DNA of 64,000 nucleotides from Snodgrassella alvi. GTDB lineage: Bacteria > Pseudomonadota > Gammaproteobacteria > Burkholderiales > Neisseriaceae. A program made the translations under genes and the position numbers. Positions 26,754-35,756 of the stretch are shown here, piece after piece. The notes beneath the pieces are model-generated. The model saw only the letters and a list, made by a program, of their open reading frames with translations. It did no database searches and was not told the DNA's origin. The number at the start of each line of letters is the position of its first letter. Position 1 is the first letter of the stretch. Location of the stretch: the NCBI RefSeq assembly GCF_002777855.1, contig NZ_MEIK01000015.1:186001-250000 (forward strand), in the 5' to 3' direction.

Positions 26754-27668
26754 ATGGCTTTACAATCATTAGATATTAAACGGCGTTCGGCCACTAATCA
26801 GCTCACGCCGCTACCGCAGGCTCGTAAGCCCATAGAAATTGCCAAACTTATAGATGTTTCTACTTGCATCGGCTGCAAGGCTTGTCAGGCAGCTTGTTCC
26901 GAATGGAATGACATTCGCGACGAAATTGGTACTAATCATGGCGTTTACGATAATCCAATCGACCTAAGCGCTGATAGTTGGACCGTTATGCGCTTTTCAG
27001 AAACCGAAGAAAACGGCAAGCTGGAATGGTTAATTCGTAAAGATGGTTGCATGCACTGTGCCGATCCTGGCTGTCTGAAAGCCTGTCCTTCTCCAGGTGC
27101 CATCATTCAATATGAAAATGGTATTGTAGATTTTCATCAGGAAAACTGTATTGGCTGTGGCTACTGTATTTCCGGCTGTCCTTTCAATATCCCGCGTATC
27201 TCCAAAAAAGACAACCGTGCCTACAAATGTACATTGTGCTCCGACCGTGTGGCTGTGGGACAGGAACCGGCTTGCGTGAAAACTTGTCCTACTGGTGCCA
27301 TACATTTTGGTAGCAAGGAAGACATGAAGTTTTTGGCTAGTGAACGCATCAAGGATTTAAAACAGCGTGGCTTTGAAAAGGCCGGACTTTACGACCCGCA
27401 GGGAGTAGGCGGTACCCATGTAATGTATGTTTTGCATCATGCCGATAAACCCAGCCTGTATCACGGTTTGCCTGATAATCCGCATATCAGTACCACAGTT
27501 AAGCTATGGAAAAGTATGCTTAAACCAATAGCCGCCTTTGGTATTGCCGCCGCCGCTTTTGCTGGCTGGCTACATTACATTACCATTGGTCCTAATCGTC
27601 CTGATGATGATGAACAGGAAGTTCTGAATCGTGATGGTGAAATCCTCGAAGACAAAGGCGACGCATAA
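26754..27668 (+). CDS. fdnH: Formate dehydrogenase-N iron-sulfur subunit
   Basis: 304 aa. It passes electrons from FdnG through four 4Fe-4S clusters; cysteine groups are [35 protein letters not shown] and CTLCSDRV...CVKTC. A C-terminal membrane helix (about residues 255-275, [20 protein letters not shown] in part) anchors it. AGGGGA precedes the ATG. It lies 12 bases after fdnG, and its stop overlaps the start of fdnI by one base (TAATG). Confidence 0.96.
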   Translation: MALQSLDIKRRSATNQLTPLPQARKPIEIAKLIDVSTCIGCKACQAACSEWNDIRDEIGTNHGVYDNPIDLSADSWTVMRFSETEENGKLEWLIRKDGCMHCADPGCLKACPSPGAIIQYENGIVDFHQENCIGCGYCISGCPFNIPRISKKDNRAYKCTLCSDRVAVGQEPACVKTCPTGAIHFGSKEDMKFLASERIKDLKQRGFEKAGLYDPQGVGGTHVMYVLHHADKPSLYHGLPDNPHISTTVKLWKSMLKPIAAFGIAAAAFAGWLHYITIGPNRPDDDEQEVLNRDGEILEDKGDA

Positions 27669-28330
27669 TGACAAAAAAATTATTAATTCAGCGCTATAAA
27701 AAATCCGAGCGTTTTAACCACTGGGTTGTGGCCGGCTGTTTCGTACTGCTGGCCGTATCCGGTCTTGGCTTTTTCTATCCCTCTTTTTTCTGGCTCACTG
27801 AAGTATTTGGCTCTCCGCAGCTGGCGCGCATCTTGCATCCGTTTATCGGCGTCATTATGTTTTTAGGATTTTTTATCCAGTTTTTCCGCTATGTAAAACA
27901 TAATTTTTTCGAGCGTGACGATATCAAATGGATGCTGGGTATTAAGCACATCCTGCTGGGTAAGGAAATCGGCGATACCGGCAAATACAACGCCGGACAG
28001 AAATGCATGTTTTGGCTGATGACGATCAGCATGGCGCTGCTGTTTATCAGTGGCCTGATTGCGTGGCGGCAGTTTTTCTCCGGCTATTTTCCTATTTGGG
28101 TAGTGCGGATTGCCTTGCTGGTGCATTCGGCTTCTGCCATTTTGTTGATAGTTGGTATCATCATCCATGTGTATGCGGCTCTGTGGATAAAAGGCACCAT
28201 TCCCGCTATGGTTGAAGGTGTAGTGACGCAGGAATGGGCGAAAAAACATCATCCGCGCTGGTATCGTGAAATGATGGCCAAAAAAGCCGCCAAAGCGCAG
28301 CAAACATCTACCACGCAAAGTAGCGAATAA
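27668..28330 (+). CDS. fdnI: Formate dehydrogenase-N cytochrome b556 subunit
   Basis: A 220-aa inner-membrane diheme cytochrome b that delivers electrons to quinone. Four hydrophobic segments are visible. Conserved features are RYKKSERFNHWVVAGCFVLLAVSGL with a heme histidine, LHPFIGVIMFLGF, GKYNAGQKCMFWLM and ALLVHSASAILLIVGIIIHVYAALWIKGT, then a lysine-rich cytoplasmic tail. It is translationally linked to fdnH. Two hairpins follow before fdhD. Confidence 0.95.
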   Translation: MTKKLLIQRYKKSERFNHWVVAGCFVLLAVSGLGFFYPSFFWLTEVFGSPQLARILHPFIGVIMFLGFFIQFFRYVKHNFFERDDIKWMLGIKHILLGKEIGDTGKYNAGQKCMFWLMTISMALLFISGLIAWRQFFSGYFPIWVVRIALLVHSASAILLIVGIIIHVYAALWIKGTIPAMVEGVVTQEWAKKHHPRWYREMMAKKAAKAQQTSTTQSSE

Positions 28331-28353
28331 AACGCGTGCCTTTATGCAGCTAG

Positions 28354-28424
28354 CCTGTCTGGTGACATTATTAAGACAGGTAAATATTGATTCTCTAATC
28401 TGTCCTGAAGAATATTCAGGACAG
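28354..28424 (+). repeat. Two tandem hairpins between fdnI and fdhD
   Basis: CCTGTCT/AGACAGG (28354-28360, 28374-28380; 13-base loop) is followed by CTGTCCTGAA/TTCAGGACAG (28400-28409, 28415-28424; 5-base loop). Both stems are perfect and share CTGTC. Neither has a T-run, so they look like processing or mRNA-stability elements rather than intrinsic terminators. Confidence 0.5.
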
Positions 28425-28464
28425 CTTCTTAGCACTACTTCCTGCATGTAGGGACCTAAATCCC

Positions 28465-29277
28465 ATGATTCACACTCCAGCCGAAAGCCGTACTGTCTGG
28501 GTAGCTCAGGACGGAAAATGCAGCAGCATCTGTGACGATATCAGTGCCGAAATCCCAGTAGCACTGGTTTATAACGGTATATCCCACGTGGTACTGATGG
28601 CTACGCCGGCTAACATTGCCGAGCTAGCTCTCGGATTCAGCTTTAGTGAAGGTATCATTGAAAGCAAGGAACAGATCTACGCCATTGAAATTAGCGAACA
28701 ACAGCATGGTTTGGTAGCAGACATTGAGCTGGCCAGTGCAGCTTTTGCCCGCCTGAAAAACCGGCGCCGGCAGATGAGTGGACGCAGCGGCTGTGGCTTA
28801 TGTGGTCTCGACAGCCTCGCTGCCGTACAGCCGGCAATTACCCCTATAATACGTTCAGTGAATCTCGAATTTAGCAAAATAGGCGCTGCTTTGACCGATT
28901 TTAACCATCACCAACGCCTGCGCGCGCAAACTGGTTCCGTTCATGGTGTGGCGTGGGCTGATGGTGATGGCACAATTGTAACCGCGCGTGAAGACATTGG
29001 CCGACACAATGCTTTGGACAAACTAATTGGCTGGGGTTTGCAAGCAAAAGTGGATTGGAAGCAGGGTTTTGTGGTATTGTCCAGTCGCGCTAGTTTTGAA
29101 ATGGTAATGAAATCAGCAATTACCGGTATCGGGTGTATCGTGGCTGTATCTGCGCCCACCACCTATGCCATTGATTTAGCTCACAAGGCTAATATCACGC
29201 TGGTGGGTTTTGCGCGTCATCATCGCCAAGTAATTTATACCCACCCTCAATTTTTTTCATCCTTAACGCATACATAA
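28465..29277 (+). CDS. fdhD: Formate dehydrogenase accessory sulfurtransferase FdhD
   Basis: 270 aa. It transfers sulfur from a cysteine desulfurase to the molybdenum cofactor of formate dehydrogenase, which is required for activity. The catalytic pair is in GRSGCGLCGLDSL (CxxC) at about residues 109-121. ALGFSFSEGII, REDIGRHNALDKLIG and SSRASFEMVMKSA are further family motifs. AGGGA lies upstream of the ATG. It lies 134 bases after fdnI, in the same direction and probably partly cotranscribed through the two hairpins. Confidence 0.95.
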   Translation: MIHTPAESRTVWVAQDGKCSSICDDISAEIPVALVYNGISHVVLMATPANIAELALGFSFSEGIIESKEQIYAIEISEQQHGLVADIELASAAFARLKNRRRQMSGRSGCGLCGLDSLAAVQPAITPIIRSVNLEFSKIGAALTDFNHHQRLRAQTGSVHGVAWADGDGTIVTAREDIGRHNALDKLIGWGLQAKVDWKQGFVVLSSRASFEMVMKSAITGIGCIVAVSAPTTYAIDLAHKANITLVGFARHHRQVIYTHPQFFSSLTHT

Positions 29278-29287
29278 AACTAAAAAT

Positions 29288-29305
29288 AATAGGGTATACT
29301 CTATT
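29288..29305. promoter_or_regulatory. Palindrome upstream of the dicarboxylate symporter
   Basis: AATAG-G-GTATAC-T-CTATT is symmetric except for the G/T pair. It includes a TATACT that could be a -10 element (29295-29300) 67 bases before the ATG. A site that overlaps the promoter is compatible with repression. Confidence 0.3.
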
Positions 29306-29366
29306 GTTTTTGTTTCGCTTGTAAGACTGAATAAGAACTATATTACCAATTACTGTAAGGACGACT

Positions 29367-30692
29367 ATGTTATCGATTATTAAACGATATAGCCGTAATT
29401 TGGCCTGGCAAATTCTCTTTGCCCTGATTATGGGGGTAGCAGTGGGATTGTATCTGCATACCTTTTCAGATCCGTCTCACCCATACTACAAAACCTATCA
29501 ATCTTGGGTAGTCAACGTATTACAGCCTATGGGCGATATTTTTATCCGCCTAATTAAAATGATTGTTTTGCCGATTATTCTTAGTACCCTCACACTTGGT
29601 ATTGCCGGACTGGGTAATTCCAAAAGTCTGGGTAGACTAGGTGGCAAAACCATTCTCTATTTCGAAATCATTACCACCATTGCCATTGGCGTGGGTCTGC
29701 TGTTTGGTAATTTGTTTCATCCAGGCAGTGGTATCGATATATCTAATCTGCAGCACAGCAACGTTACCCAGTATGTGCAGAAAAGTGAAGCGCTGGCCGA
29801 AAAGCCGCATGGCCTTGTTGTCATGATTCTGGATATGATTCCGCATAATATCTTTGATTCACTTAGCACCGGCGAAATCTTACCTGTAATCTTTTTCTGT
29901 GTATTCTTTGGTTTGGGATTGACCAAACTGCCGGATAATCAGCGTTTGTTTTTCTCTGATTTTCTGAAAGTCATTTCAGACGTGATGTTTAAAATCACGA
30001 ATATGATTATGCGCTATGCGCCAATTGGTGTGTTTGGCCTCATGACAGTAACCATCAGCAAATTCGGTTTCGGCTCCCTGATACCGCTGATGAAGCTGAT
30101 TCTGATTGTATATTTGGCTATGATTGTGTTTACGCTGGTGATACTGGGTGGTGTAGCCTATTTCTGCCGCTTTAACATTTTCACCATCATCAAAATTCTT
30201 AAAGATGAATTGATTGTGGCGTTCTCAACCTCCAGCTCTGAAACAGCGCTGCCCAAAATGATTGAGAAAATGGAAGCCTATGGTGCGCCTAAATCCATTA
30301 CCAGCTTCGTTATCCCGACCGGCTATTCGTTTAATCTGGATGGCTCTACCCTGTATCAGAGTATTGCGGTAATTTTTCTGGCTCAGCTATACGGCATTTC
30401 CCTGTCTGTGACCGACCAGATTATGATTGTCATTACCCTGATGGTGGCCTCTAAAGGTATTGCTGGTGTACCGGGCGTATCCTTTCTGGTATTGTCTGCC
30501 ACGCTGGCCACTACTTCCATACCATTGGAAGGTTTAGGCTTTATCCTTGGTATAGACCGTATTCTGGACATGGGTCGCACCGTTGTAAACGTAATCGGTA
30601 ATGCACTGGCTTCACTGGTTATTTCGCGCTGGGAGCATGATTTCGATGATGAAAAAGCGCGTGCCTATGAAAAAACATTGGGCATCAAATAA
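29367..30692 (+). CDS. Dicarboxylate/amino acid:cation symporter (glutamate/aspartate type)
   Basis: A 441-aa inner-membrane transporter of the DAACS family with about eight helices plus two re-entrant loops. Family signatures are visible: the serine-rich loop STSSSETALPKM, PTGYSFNLDGSTLYQ, VASKGIAGVPGVSFLVL, and GIDRILDMGRTVVNVIGNA, whose Asp and Asn bind substrate and cation. The likely substrate is glutamate or aspartate, though C4-dicarboxylates are possible. It lies between fdhD and fdhE without an obvious functional link, and has its own upstream palindrome and terminator. Confidence 0.9.
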   Translation: MLSIIKRYSRNLAWQILFALIMGVAVGLYLHTFSDPSHPYYKTYQSWVVNVLQPMGDIFIRLIKMIVLPIILSTLTLGIAGLGNSKSLGRLGGKTILYFEIITTIAIGVGLLFGNLFHPGSGIDISNLQHSNVTQYVQKSEALAEKPHGLVVMILDMIPHNIFDSLSTGEILPVIFFCVFFGLGLTKLPDNQRLFFSDFLKVISDVMFKITNMIMRYAPIGVFGLMTVTISKFGFGSLIPLMKLILIVYLAMIVFTLVILGGVAYFCRFNIFTIIKILKDELIVAFSTSSSETALPKMIEKMEAYGAPKSITSFVIPTGYSFNLDGSTLYQSIAVIFLAQLYGISLSVTDQIMIVITLMVASKGIAGVPGVSFLVLSATLATTSIPLEGLGFILGIDRILDMGRTVVNVIGNALASLVISRWEHDFDDEKARAYEKTLGIK

Positions 30693-30708
30693 TTCATTTT
30701 GAGGCACT

Positions 30709-30740
30709 AAAAAGGTTCAGAGACATCTGAACCTTTTTTT
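30709..30740 (+). terminator. Terminator of the symporter gene
   Basis: A perfect 13-bp stem (30709-30721 with 30726-30738) has a 4-base loop and a run of seven T. Confidence 0.92.
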
Positions 30741-30945
30741 ATATACGACAGAGATTCAGACGAAACAGGTATATGCTGTACTGCAATATTTCTACTGGCG
30801 TTGTTTGGCCGATTAGATTCTAGACACAGCGGTAAAACCAGACAAAAAGCATGTTTTTAGTTAAACTTGGTTATTTTGATTCTTAATACTAGCTGTTTAA
30901 CGTTAGCAATGGTTACGCAGCTATCATTCACATAAACAAAGATAC

Positions 30946-31875
30946 ATGAAAACACAAGCAACACCGGAAGCCATACAGGCTCAGCCATTCTTCCATATCC
31001 CGTTTTGGCAGCAGCCCGCTGCTGATATTTTCAGCCAGCGTGCCTTGCGCCTAAACGAACTGGCCGCTGAAGACAGTAGCGATTGGCAGCCATATTTGCT
31101 GTTGCTGGCAGAGATATGTACAGCTCAGCAAAGTTTACTAGAGCGTTATACAGGGGCAGACTGGGTATTGCCTGCCACTGTTGAGGAAGATTTACCACTC
31201 ACACCGGCTTTGCTGAGTGAGAATCGTGGCTTAGCCGACCAGCTGTTTACTGATTTATATGCTTTGCTCCACGAGCAGTTGTCACCTACGGCGGTACAAG
31301 TATGGCAGGAAATATTGCATCTTAGCAGCGAGGAGCGTATCCGGTTGTGCCAGCTGGCAATCAATCAGCAGCTAGGTCTAGCACAGCAGGATTATCAAAT
31401 ATGGTTGAACGCTGTTGTACAGATTCTCTACACATTGGTGGCAAGAAGACTAGCAGCAGACACAGTAAAACCATGCCCAGAACCTGGATTTTGTCCTTGC
31501 TGTGGTACCGATGCCGTTGGTGCTGTGATAATCGGCCATGGTGAACTTGAAGGTTTGCGCTATCTATGTTGTGGCCTGTGCAATAGCCGCTGGCACAGTG
31601 TGCGCGCTCGCTGTAGCTTCTGTGATAATAGTCGTGATTTAGGTATACAGCGTATAGAGCAGGCTACAGAAGGTGTTCTGGCTGCAACTGAAGCAGAATG
31701 TTGCCCCAGCTGTAATGCTTACCGTAAACGTTATCGTCTGGCTAAACAGCAGTATGCTGATCCAATAGCAGATGATCTGGCTTCTTTGATATTGGATATG
31801 CTTCTGAGTGATGAAGGCTGGCAACGTGGTGGAGCCAATCCATTTTTACTGATGGGAAAGATACCTAAACATTAA
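30946..31875 (+). CDS. fdhE: Formate dehydrogenase accessory protein FdhE
   Basis: A 309-aa cytoplasmic rubredoxin-like maturation factor for Tat-exported formate dehydrogenases. It binds the catalytic subunit before export. The C-terminal half shows four CxxC pairs: CPCCG, CGLC, CSFC and CPSC. HGELEGLRYLCCGLCNSRWHSVR is the family core, and the tail is NPFLLMGKIP. Separated from fdhD by the symporter gene and a terminator, it is a separate transcript of the same maturation set. Confidence 0.93.
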   Translation: MKTQATPEAIQAQPFFHIPFWQQPAADIFSQRALRLNELAAEDSSDWQPYLLLLAEICTAQQSLLERYTGADWVLPATVEEDLPLTPALLSENRGLADQLFTDLYALLHEQLSPTAVQVWQEILHLSSEERIRLCQLAINQQLGLAQQDYQIWLNAVVQILYTLVARRLAADTVKPCPEPGFCPCCGTDAVGAVIIGHGELEGLRYLCCGLCNSRWHSVRARCSFCDNSRDLGIQRIEQATEGVLAATEAECCPSCNAYRKRYRLAKQQYADPIADDLASLILDMLLSDEGWQRGGANPFLLMGKIPKH

Positions 31876-32016
31876 AATTAATGATAAGCTCTTTAATTAT
31901 TTACCTTTATTGAAAATAATAGATTTAAACAGTCAATTTGGACGATCAATTTCAATAAGACATTTATTAGCCGGAACCGTACGTGAACATTTATCTGTAT
32001 ATAGAAATTAGATTAA

Positions 32017-32577
32017 ATGACCAAATTTGAGAAATTTTTTTTTATGGCCATTGGGCCATTTATAATCATGCTGGGGATGTCTTGTTTAGTACATTCCATA
32101 GTTGATAAGCAAAAATTTTATATTTCACTACAAAATAAAGCTAAATATCTATTGAGTCTGAATTGTAAGCTTAAGAAATGTGTCACTGAAGGACAAATAA
32201 TATATAGTTATTCAGAATATTCAACAAATAATAATAGTAAATCTCTTAGGGCACCTATTTATCATTATCGTTATTACTTTGAAGTAAATGGTAAAACTTA
32301 TATTAATGATAATCTACGGGTATTTAGCGAGGGCTATGCGCTCACTAGAGGCAGAATGCGATATATCCCTTCAAGTGAATGGGATTCGAATCAATATTCT
32401 GCAGAAAAAATCATTTATGATCCTTATAATCCGAACATAAATTTACCTTTGGAGTATGCGAAAGTATTGCCGGATATACCTAATCCTTATGTTATATATG
32501 AAGATTTATTGTGTATTTTGCTTGGAATATATTTTACCGTAATTTGTTATAAGGATAAAGGAATATTAAAACGATAG
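32017..32577 (+). CDS. DUF3592-like membrane protein, AT-rich
   Basis: 186 aa with a membrane segment at each end (about residues 8-28 and 163-180) and an extracytoplasmic middle. YYFEVNGKTYINDNLRVFSEGY and EKIIYDPYNPNINLPLEYA recall DUF3592 proteins, where a beta domain ends in a YDP-NP motif. Function is unknown. Base composition is markedly more AT-rich than fdhE and moeA on either side, suggesting an acquired gene. The ribosome site is poor. Confidence 0.6.
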   Translation: MTKFEKFFFMAIGPFIIMLGMSCLVHSIVDKQKFYISLQNKAKYLLSLNCKLKKCVTEGQIIYSYSEYSTNNNSKSLRAPIYHYRYYFEVNGKTYINDNLRVFSEGYALTRGRMRYIPSSEWDSNQYSAEKIIYDPYNPNINLPLEYAKVLPDIPNPYVIYEDLLCILLGIYFTVICYKDKGILKR

Positions 32578-33019
32578 TGAAATTTAATCAGTTTTTTAAA
32601 TTGATTAAGTAACCATATTTTATTATTTTTTAAAGTATTTCAATAATATGTAATCTGATATATTAGATCTTTATTTTATTGGATACATTAATACAAATAT
32701 ATATAGATGTGCTATGTTTTCAGCAAACGATAAGAAGCATTTTTAATACTCTGCTATAAATGTAAAAATTGGACTAAAAGACTTTTAATTTTAGTAGTGC
32801 CAAATTCTAATTGTTTAGAAAGCTTTAATGCTTTTCATAACTTATGTATTGTTTGCTTTTAAAAAAGGGTCTAATCAACCTAAAGATAGAGAATTTATTT
32901 TTTTATCATTCATAGGTCAGGCAAGAATAAAATTTCAAGCTATAGAAATAAATGTTTGAATTTTGGTAGGCTAAATTCAATTTCAATCTGAATATAATTC
33001 AATTGCTCGAAATTAAATT
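32578..33019. other. AT-rich non-coding interval
   Basis: About 440 bases without a gene. An imperfect TTAATCA/TTGATTAA repeat just after the DUF3592-like stop could act as a weak terminator; nothing else is recognised. Confidence 0.3.
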
Positions 33020-33046
33020 AAAAGCCTGTATTTTCCACAGGCTTTT
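33020..33046 (-). terminator. Terminator of the moaD-moaE-mobA-moeA operon
   Basis: A perfect 10-bp stem, AAAAGCCTGT/ACAGGCTTTT (33020-33029, 33037-33046), has a 7-base loop. It lies 25 bases past the moeA stop on the minus strand. Confidence 0.85.
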
Positions 33047-33070
33047 GAAGTTTTCAGTAGAGTAAATAAT

Positions 33071-34261
33071 TTATATGGGATGTACTGTCAGCCATTGCCC
33101 TTGATGAATATCAGTTTGCGGTGGAATATCGATTAAAACTTGAGCATTTACGCAACTAGATAGCATATGTGAGCCTTGTTTATCCAGAAGCTGAACTTCA
33201 GGACCATTTTTGGTAAAGCATAGGGTACCACGTAGAAACTCTCGTCTTTTCTGATGATTTGGAGCGATGCTGAAGGCTGCTTTAGCCTGATAGCATGCGG
33301 GTAGGGATTGCTGAATAGGGCGGCCGGCGGCGGTTTGTAGTGCTGGTAGTCCCATTAGTTTGAAGGTAACGAAGCTGGCCACTGGATTGCCGGGCAGGAG
33401 CATGACACGGCATAGGTCGATTGTGCCCCATCCAAAAGGTTTACCGGGTTTTATTGCGAGTTTCCAGTGCTCGATGGTGCCCAGCTGCTGTAAAGCTGGT
33501 TTAACCAGATCGCGGTCGCCAACTGAGGCGCCTCCGGAAATGATAATACTGTCGCTGTCGGCTGCTGCGCGGGCGAGGGTATCGGTAATGATGTCGAGCT
33601 TATCCGGCAAAATGCCGCCATCAATAACCTCGATAAATGCATACTGGCGCAAACAGGCTAGCAGCATTGGCCGGTTGCTGTCGTATATCTGATGCTGCTC
33701 GAGCTTGTAATTGCCGCTTACCAGTTCATCGCCGGTGGTGAATACGCTGACGCGCAGTTTGCGGTACACTGGCAGTTCACTGGCACCTTGTGAAGCTGCT
33801 AGCCCGATGGCCTGAGGGGTAAGCAAAGCACCTTCCGGTAGTAAAACAGTGCCCTGTTTTAGTTCTTCGCCTTTACGGCGTATGTTTTCACCAGTATTAA
33901 CTGTATGGGTGCTGGTAAGAATGTTGCCATTGACGCTGGTTTTTTCTTGCATGATAACGGCGTCAGTTTGAAGCGGAATGCCGGCGCCGGTGTAGATGCG
34001 CATAGCCTGTCCGTGTTGCAAGGTCTGTTGCCGGCTGTCTCCAGCCGCAGCTGTGCCAATAAGCTGCCATTCTGTGCAGTCCAGTCCGCACACGGCGTAG
34101 CCGTCCATGGCACTGTTGTCGAAAGCTGGCGCATCGGCCGTGGCAATAAGCGTCTGTGCCAAAATGCGACCGGCAGCCTGATTCAGTGTTACAGTCTCGC
34201 TATCTACTACGCGGACGGTCTGTTGTAGCAGGGTTTCCTGTCCCTGATAAAAATCCATCAT
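33071..34261 (-). CDS. moeA: Molybdopterin molybdenumtransferase
   Basis: A 396-aa cytoplasmic enzyme that inserts molybdate into adenylylated molybdopterin. Motifs include DAPAFDNSAMDGYAVCG (about 42-58), TGAGIPLQTDAVIMQE, FTTGDEL, IISGGASVGDRD, AIKPGKPFGWG and LLPGNPVASFVTFKL, all at the expected places. Length is normal. Last gene of the minus-strand Moco operon, 23 bases after mobA. Two ATG codons in a row are possible starts. Confidence 0.96.
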   Translation of the reverse strand: MMDFYQGQETLLQQTVRVVDSETVTLNQAAGRILAQTLIATADAPAFDNSAMDGYAVCGLDCTEWQLIGTAAAGDSRQQTLQHGQAMRIYTGAGIPLQTDAVIMQEKTSVNGNILTSTHTVNTGENIRRKGEELKQGTVLLPEGALLTPQAIGLAASQGASELPVYRKLRVSVFTTGDELVSGNYKLEQHQIYDSNRPMLLACLRQYAFIEVIDGGILPDKLDIITDTLARAAADSDSIIISGGASVGDRDLVKPALQQLGTIEHWKLAIKPGKPFGWGTIDLCRVMLLPGNPVASFVTFKLMGLPALQTAAGRPIQQSLPACYQAKAAFSIAPNHQKRREFLRGTLCFTKNGPEVQLLDKQGSHMLSSCVNAQVLIDIPPQTDIHQGQWLTVHPI

Positions 34262-34284
34262 GATGTTGTTACTCCGCAGCGTAG

Positions 34285-34869
34285 TCAGATAAACATGGCG
34301 CTGCTGTTGTAGTTGGTAAAAGGGTGGCTGTTGGCAAAGGTAACGATAGCATGGCGGTAGGGTTGAATAATAGAGCGCATGCTGTGTGAGCCGTTGCTGT
34401 GCAGTTGTTGTTGAATAGCTGTTAAATGATGCCGGCGCATCTGGCAGACAATGGGATGCAGATTGCTATTGTCTGCGGCACAAACGATATCCAGCTCTGG
34501 CTGTTGATACAGTGTCTGAGACAGGCCGTTAATAATCTCAGCGCTTAGAAAGGGCAGGTCGCAAGGTACTATCTGCACATATTCGATGTGTGATGGTAAG
34601 GTTTGCGCAGCGCTGACTATACCGGCCAGTGGTCCCATTTGCTGATAGTCAGGTAGATCGGTACAGACGGGATATCCGTAGCGGCTCAACTTGTCGATAT
34701 CGCGATTGGCACTAATAATGATGTGCTCGCTACAATGGTGCATCTGTTGTAGAACAAGCGTGAGCAGAGGTTGTCCGTTAAGTGGCAGTAGTGCTTTGTT
34801 GGCTCCGCCAACACGAGTACCGAGTCCGCCGGCCAGTATAATCAGGCCAAGCTGAGCATTTATTGCCAT
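34285..34869 (-). CDS. mobA: Molybdenum cofactor guanylyltransferase
   Basis: 194 aa. It attaches GMP to molybdopterin to make the bis-MGD cofactor used by formate dehydrogenases of the FdnG type. The nucleotide-binding start IILAGGLGTRVGGANKALLPLNG (residues ~10-32) and VPCDLPFLSAEII (metal-binding Asp) are typical. The ATG lies 10 bases inside the end of moaE, so translation is coupled. Confidence 0.95.
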   Translation of the reverse strand: MAINAQLGLIILAGGLGTRVGGANKALLPLNGQPLLTLVLQQMHHCSEHIIISANRDIDKLSRYGYPVCTDLPDYQQMGPLAGIVSAAQTLPSHIEYVQIVPCDLPFLSAEIINGLSQTLYQQPELDIVCAADNSNLHPIVCQMRRHHLTAIQQQLHSNGSHSMRSIIQPYRHAIVTFANSHPFTNYNSSAMFI

Positions 34870-35321
34870 GATTGCTTACGCTGTTGGTCGCTGTGTTTCA
34901 TTTCTACCCAATGCTGTTTACCATTGGCAAAACATTCTTTTTTCCAAAATGGTGCTTCGGTTTTAAGATAATCCATGATGAAGTGATTGGCCTGATAAGC
35001 ATGTTCGCGATGGCCACTGGCGGTAAGGACAAGTACGATTTGAGCGCCTACGGGCAAGTCGCCGATGCGATGAATCACGCAAACATAAGGCAATGTCCAG
35101 CGTTGTGCCGCCTGTGTGATGATATTGCTGATTTCATTCTCTGTAACTTCGGGCATGTGGGTGAGAAAAAGGTGGCTGAGAGGCTGCTGCGGATTGTCAT
35201 TACCTCGCACTTTGCCAATGAAGCTGACGACAGCTCCGCAATCTGGTGCACTGGCTTCTGCCAGTGCCAGTTCGTGGCTGAGATTGAAATCTTCTGTCTG
35301 TATTAGAATCCTTGTCTGCAT
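34860..35321 (-). CDS. moaE: Molybdopterin synthase catalytic subunit
   Basis: 153 aa. With thiocarboxylated MoaD it adds sulfur to precursor Z to form molybdopterin. It shows GAVVSFIGKVRG, VCVIHRIGDLPVGAQIVLV, SGHREHAYQANHFIMDYLK and the catalytic lysine block KTEAPFWKKE. The ATG is one base after the moaD stop, and the Shine-Dalgarno GGAGG is formed by the last two glycine codons of moaD. Confidence 0.96.
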   Translation of the reverse strand: MQTRILIQTEDFNLSHELALAEASAPDCGAVVSFIGKVRGNDNPQQPLSHLFLTHMPEVTENEISNIITQAAQRWTLPYVCVIHRIGDLPVGAQIVLVLTASGHREHAYQANHFIMDYLKTEAPFWKKECFANGKQHWVEMKHSDQQRKQSWQ

Positions 35322-35322
35322 A

Positions 35323-35571
35323 TCAGCCTCCGGTTACTGGTGGCAGCAGTGCGATGCTGTCTCCGTCCTGTAGGCTGGTATTGCCATGCCGGATAACGTT
35401 ATTGACGGCAATTTTGTAAACATTCCCCTCAGCCAGTACCTGTTGCCAAGGTTTGCCGCGCTGACGTAGGTGGGAGAGAAGGGTATTAGTGTCGGTAAAG
35501 TTTAGAGGAAGCTGTTCCTGTGCCAGACCAAGCTCTTCGGCAAAGCGTGCCAGATAAATCACGGTAATCAT
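35323..35571 (-). CDS. moaD: Molybdopterin synthase sulfur carrier subunit
   Basis: 82 aa, ubiquitin-like. The start at MITVIYLARFAEELG is chosen because it fits the family; an in-frame TTG 18 bases earlier would add unconserved residues, and neither has a clear Shine-Dalgarno. The chain ends in Gly-Gly (LLPPVTGG), the site of thiocarboxylation. First gene of moaD-moaE-mobA-moeA, divergent from moaA across about 185 bases that must contain both promoters. Confidence 0.93.
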   Translation of the reverse strand: MITVIYLARFAEELGLAQEQLPLNFTDTNTLLSHLRQRGKPWQQVLAEGNVYKIAVNNVIRHGNTSLQDGDSIALLPPVTGG

Positions 35572-35756
35572 GAAGCAAACATATAACAATCAATAATGGT
35601 TTATTATGCCGTTTTTTTTCCTGCTGTGGCAGATGGCTGCTGTTGATGCAATTGTATTTATGCAGAAAAATAATATAAAATAGCTGTTTTTTCTTAAGTT
35701 TTCTAGAAATTTGCCATTGCGGGAATAATATTCTGTATCAGGCACTTACTTTACTC

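Noticed and set aside
35572-35756. Moco riboswitch in front of moaA or moaD
   Set aside because: The 185-base divergent region is too short and shows no matching long helical arrangement.
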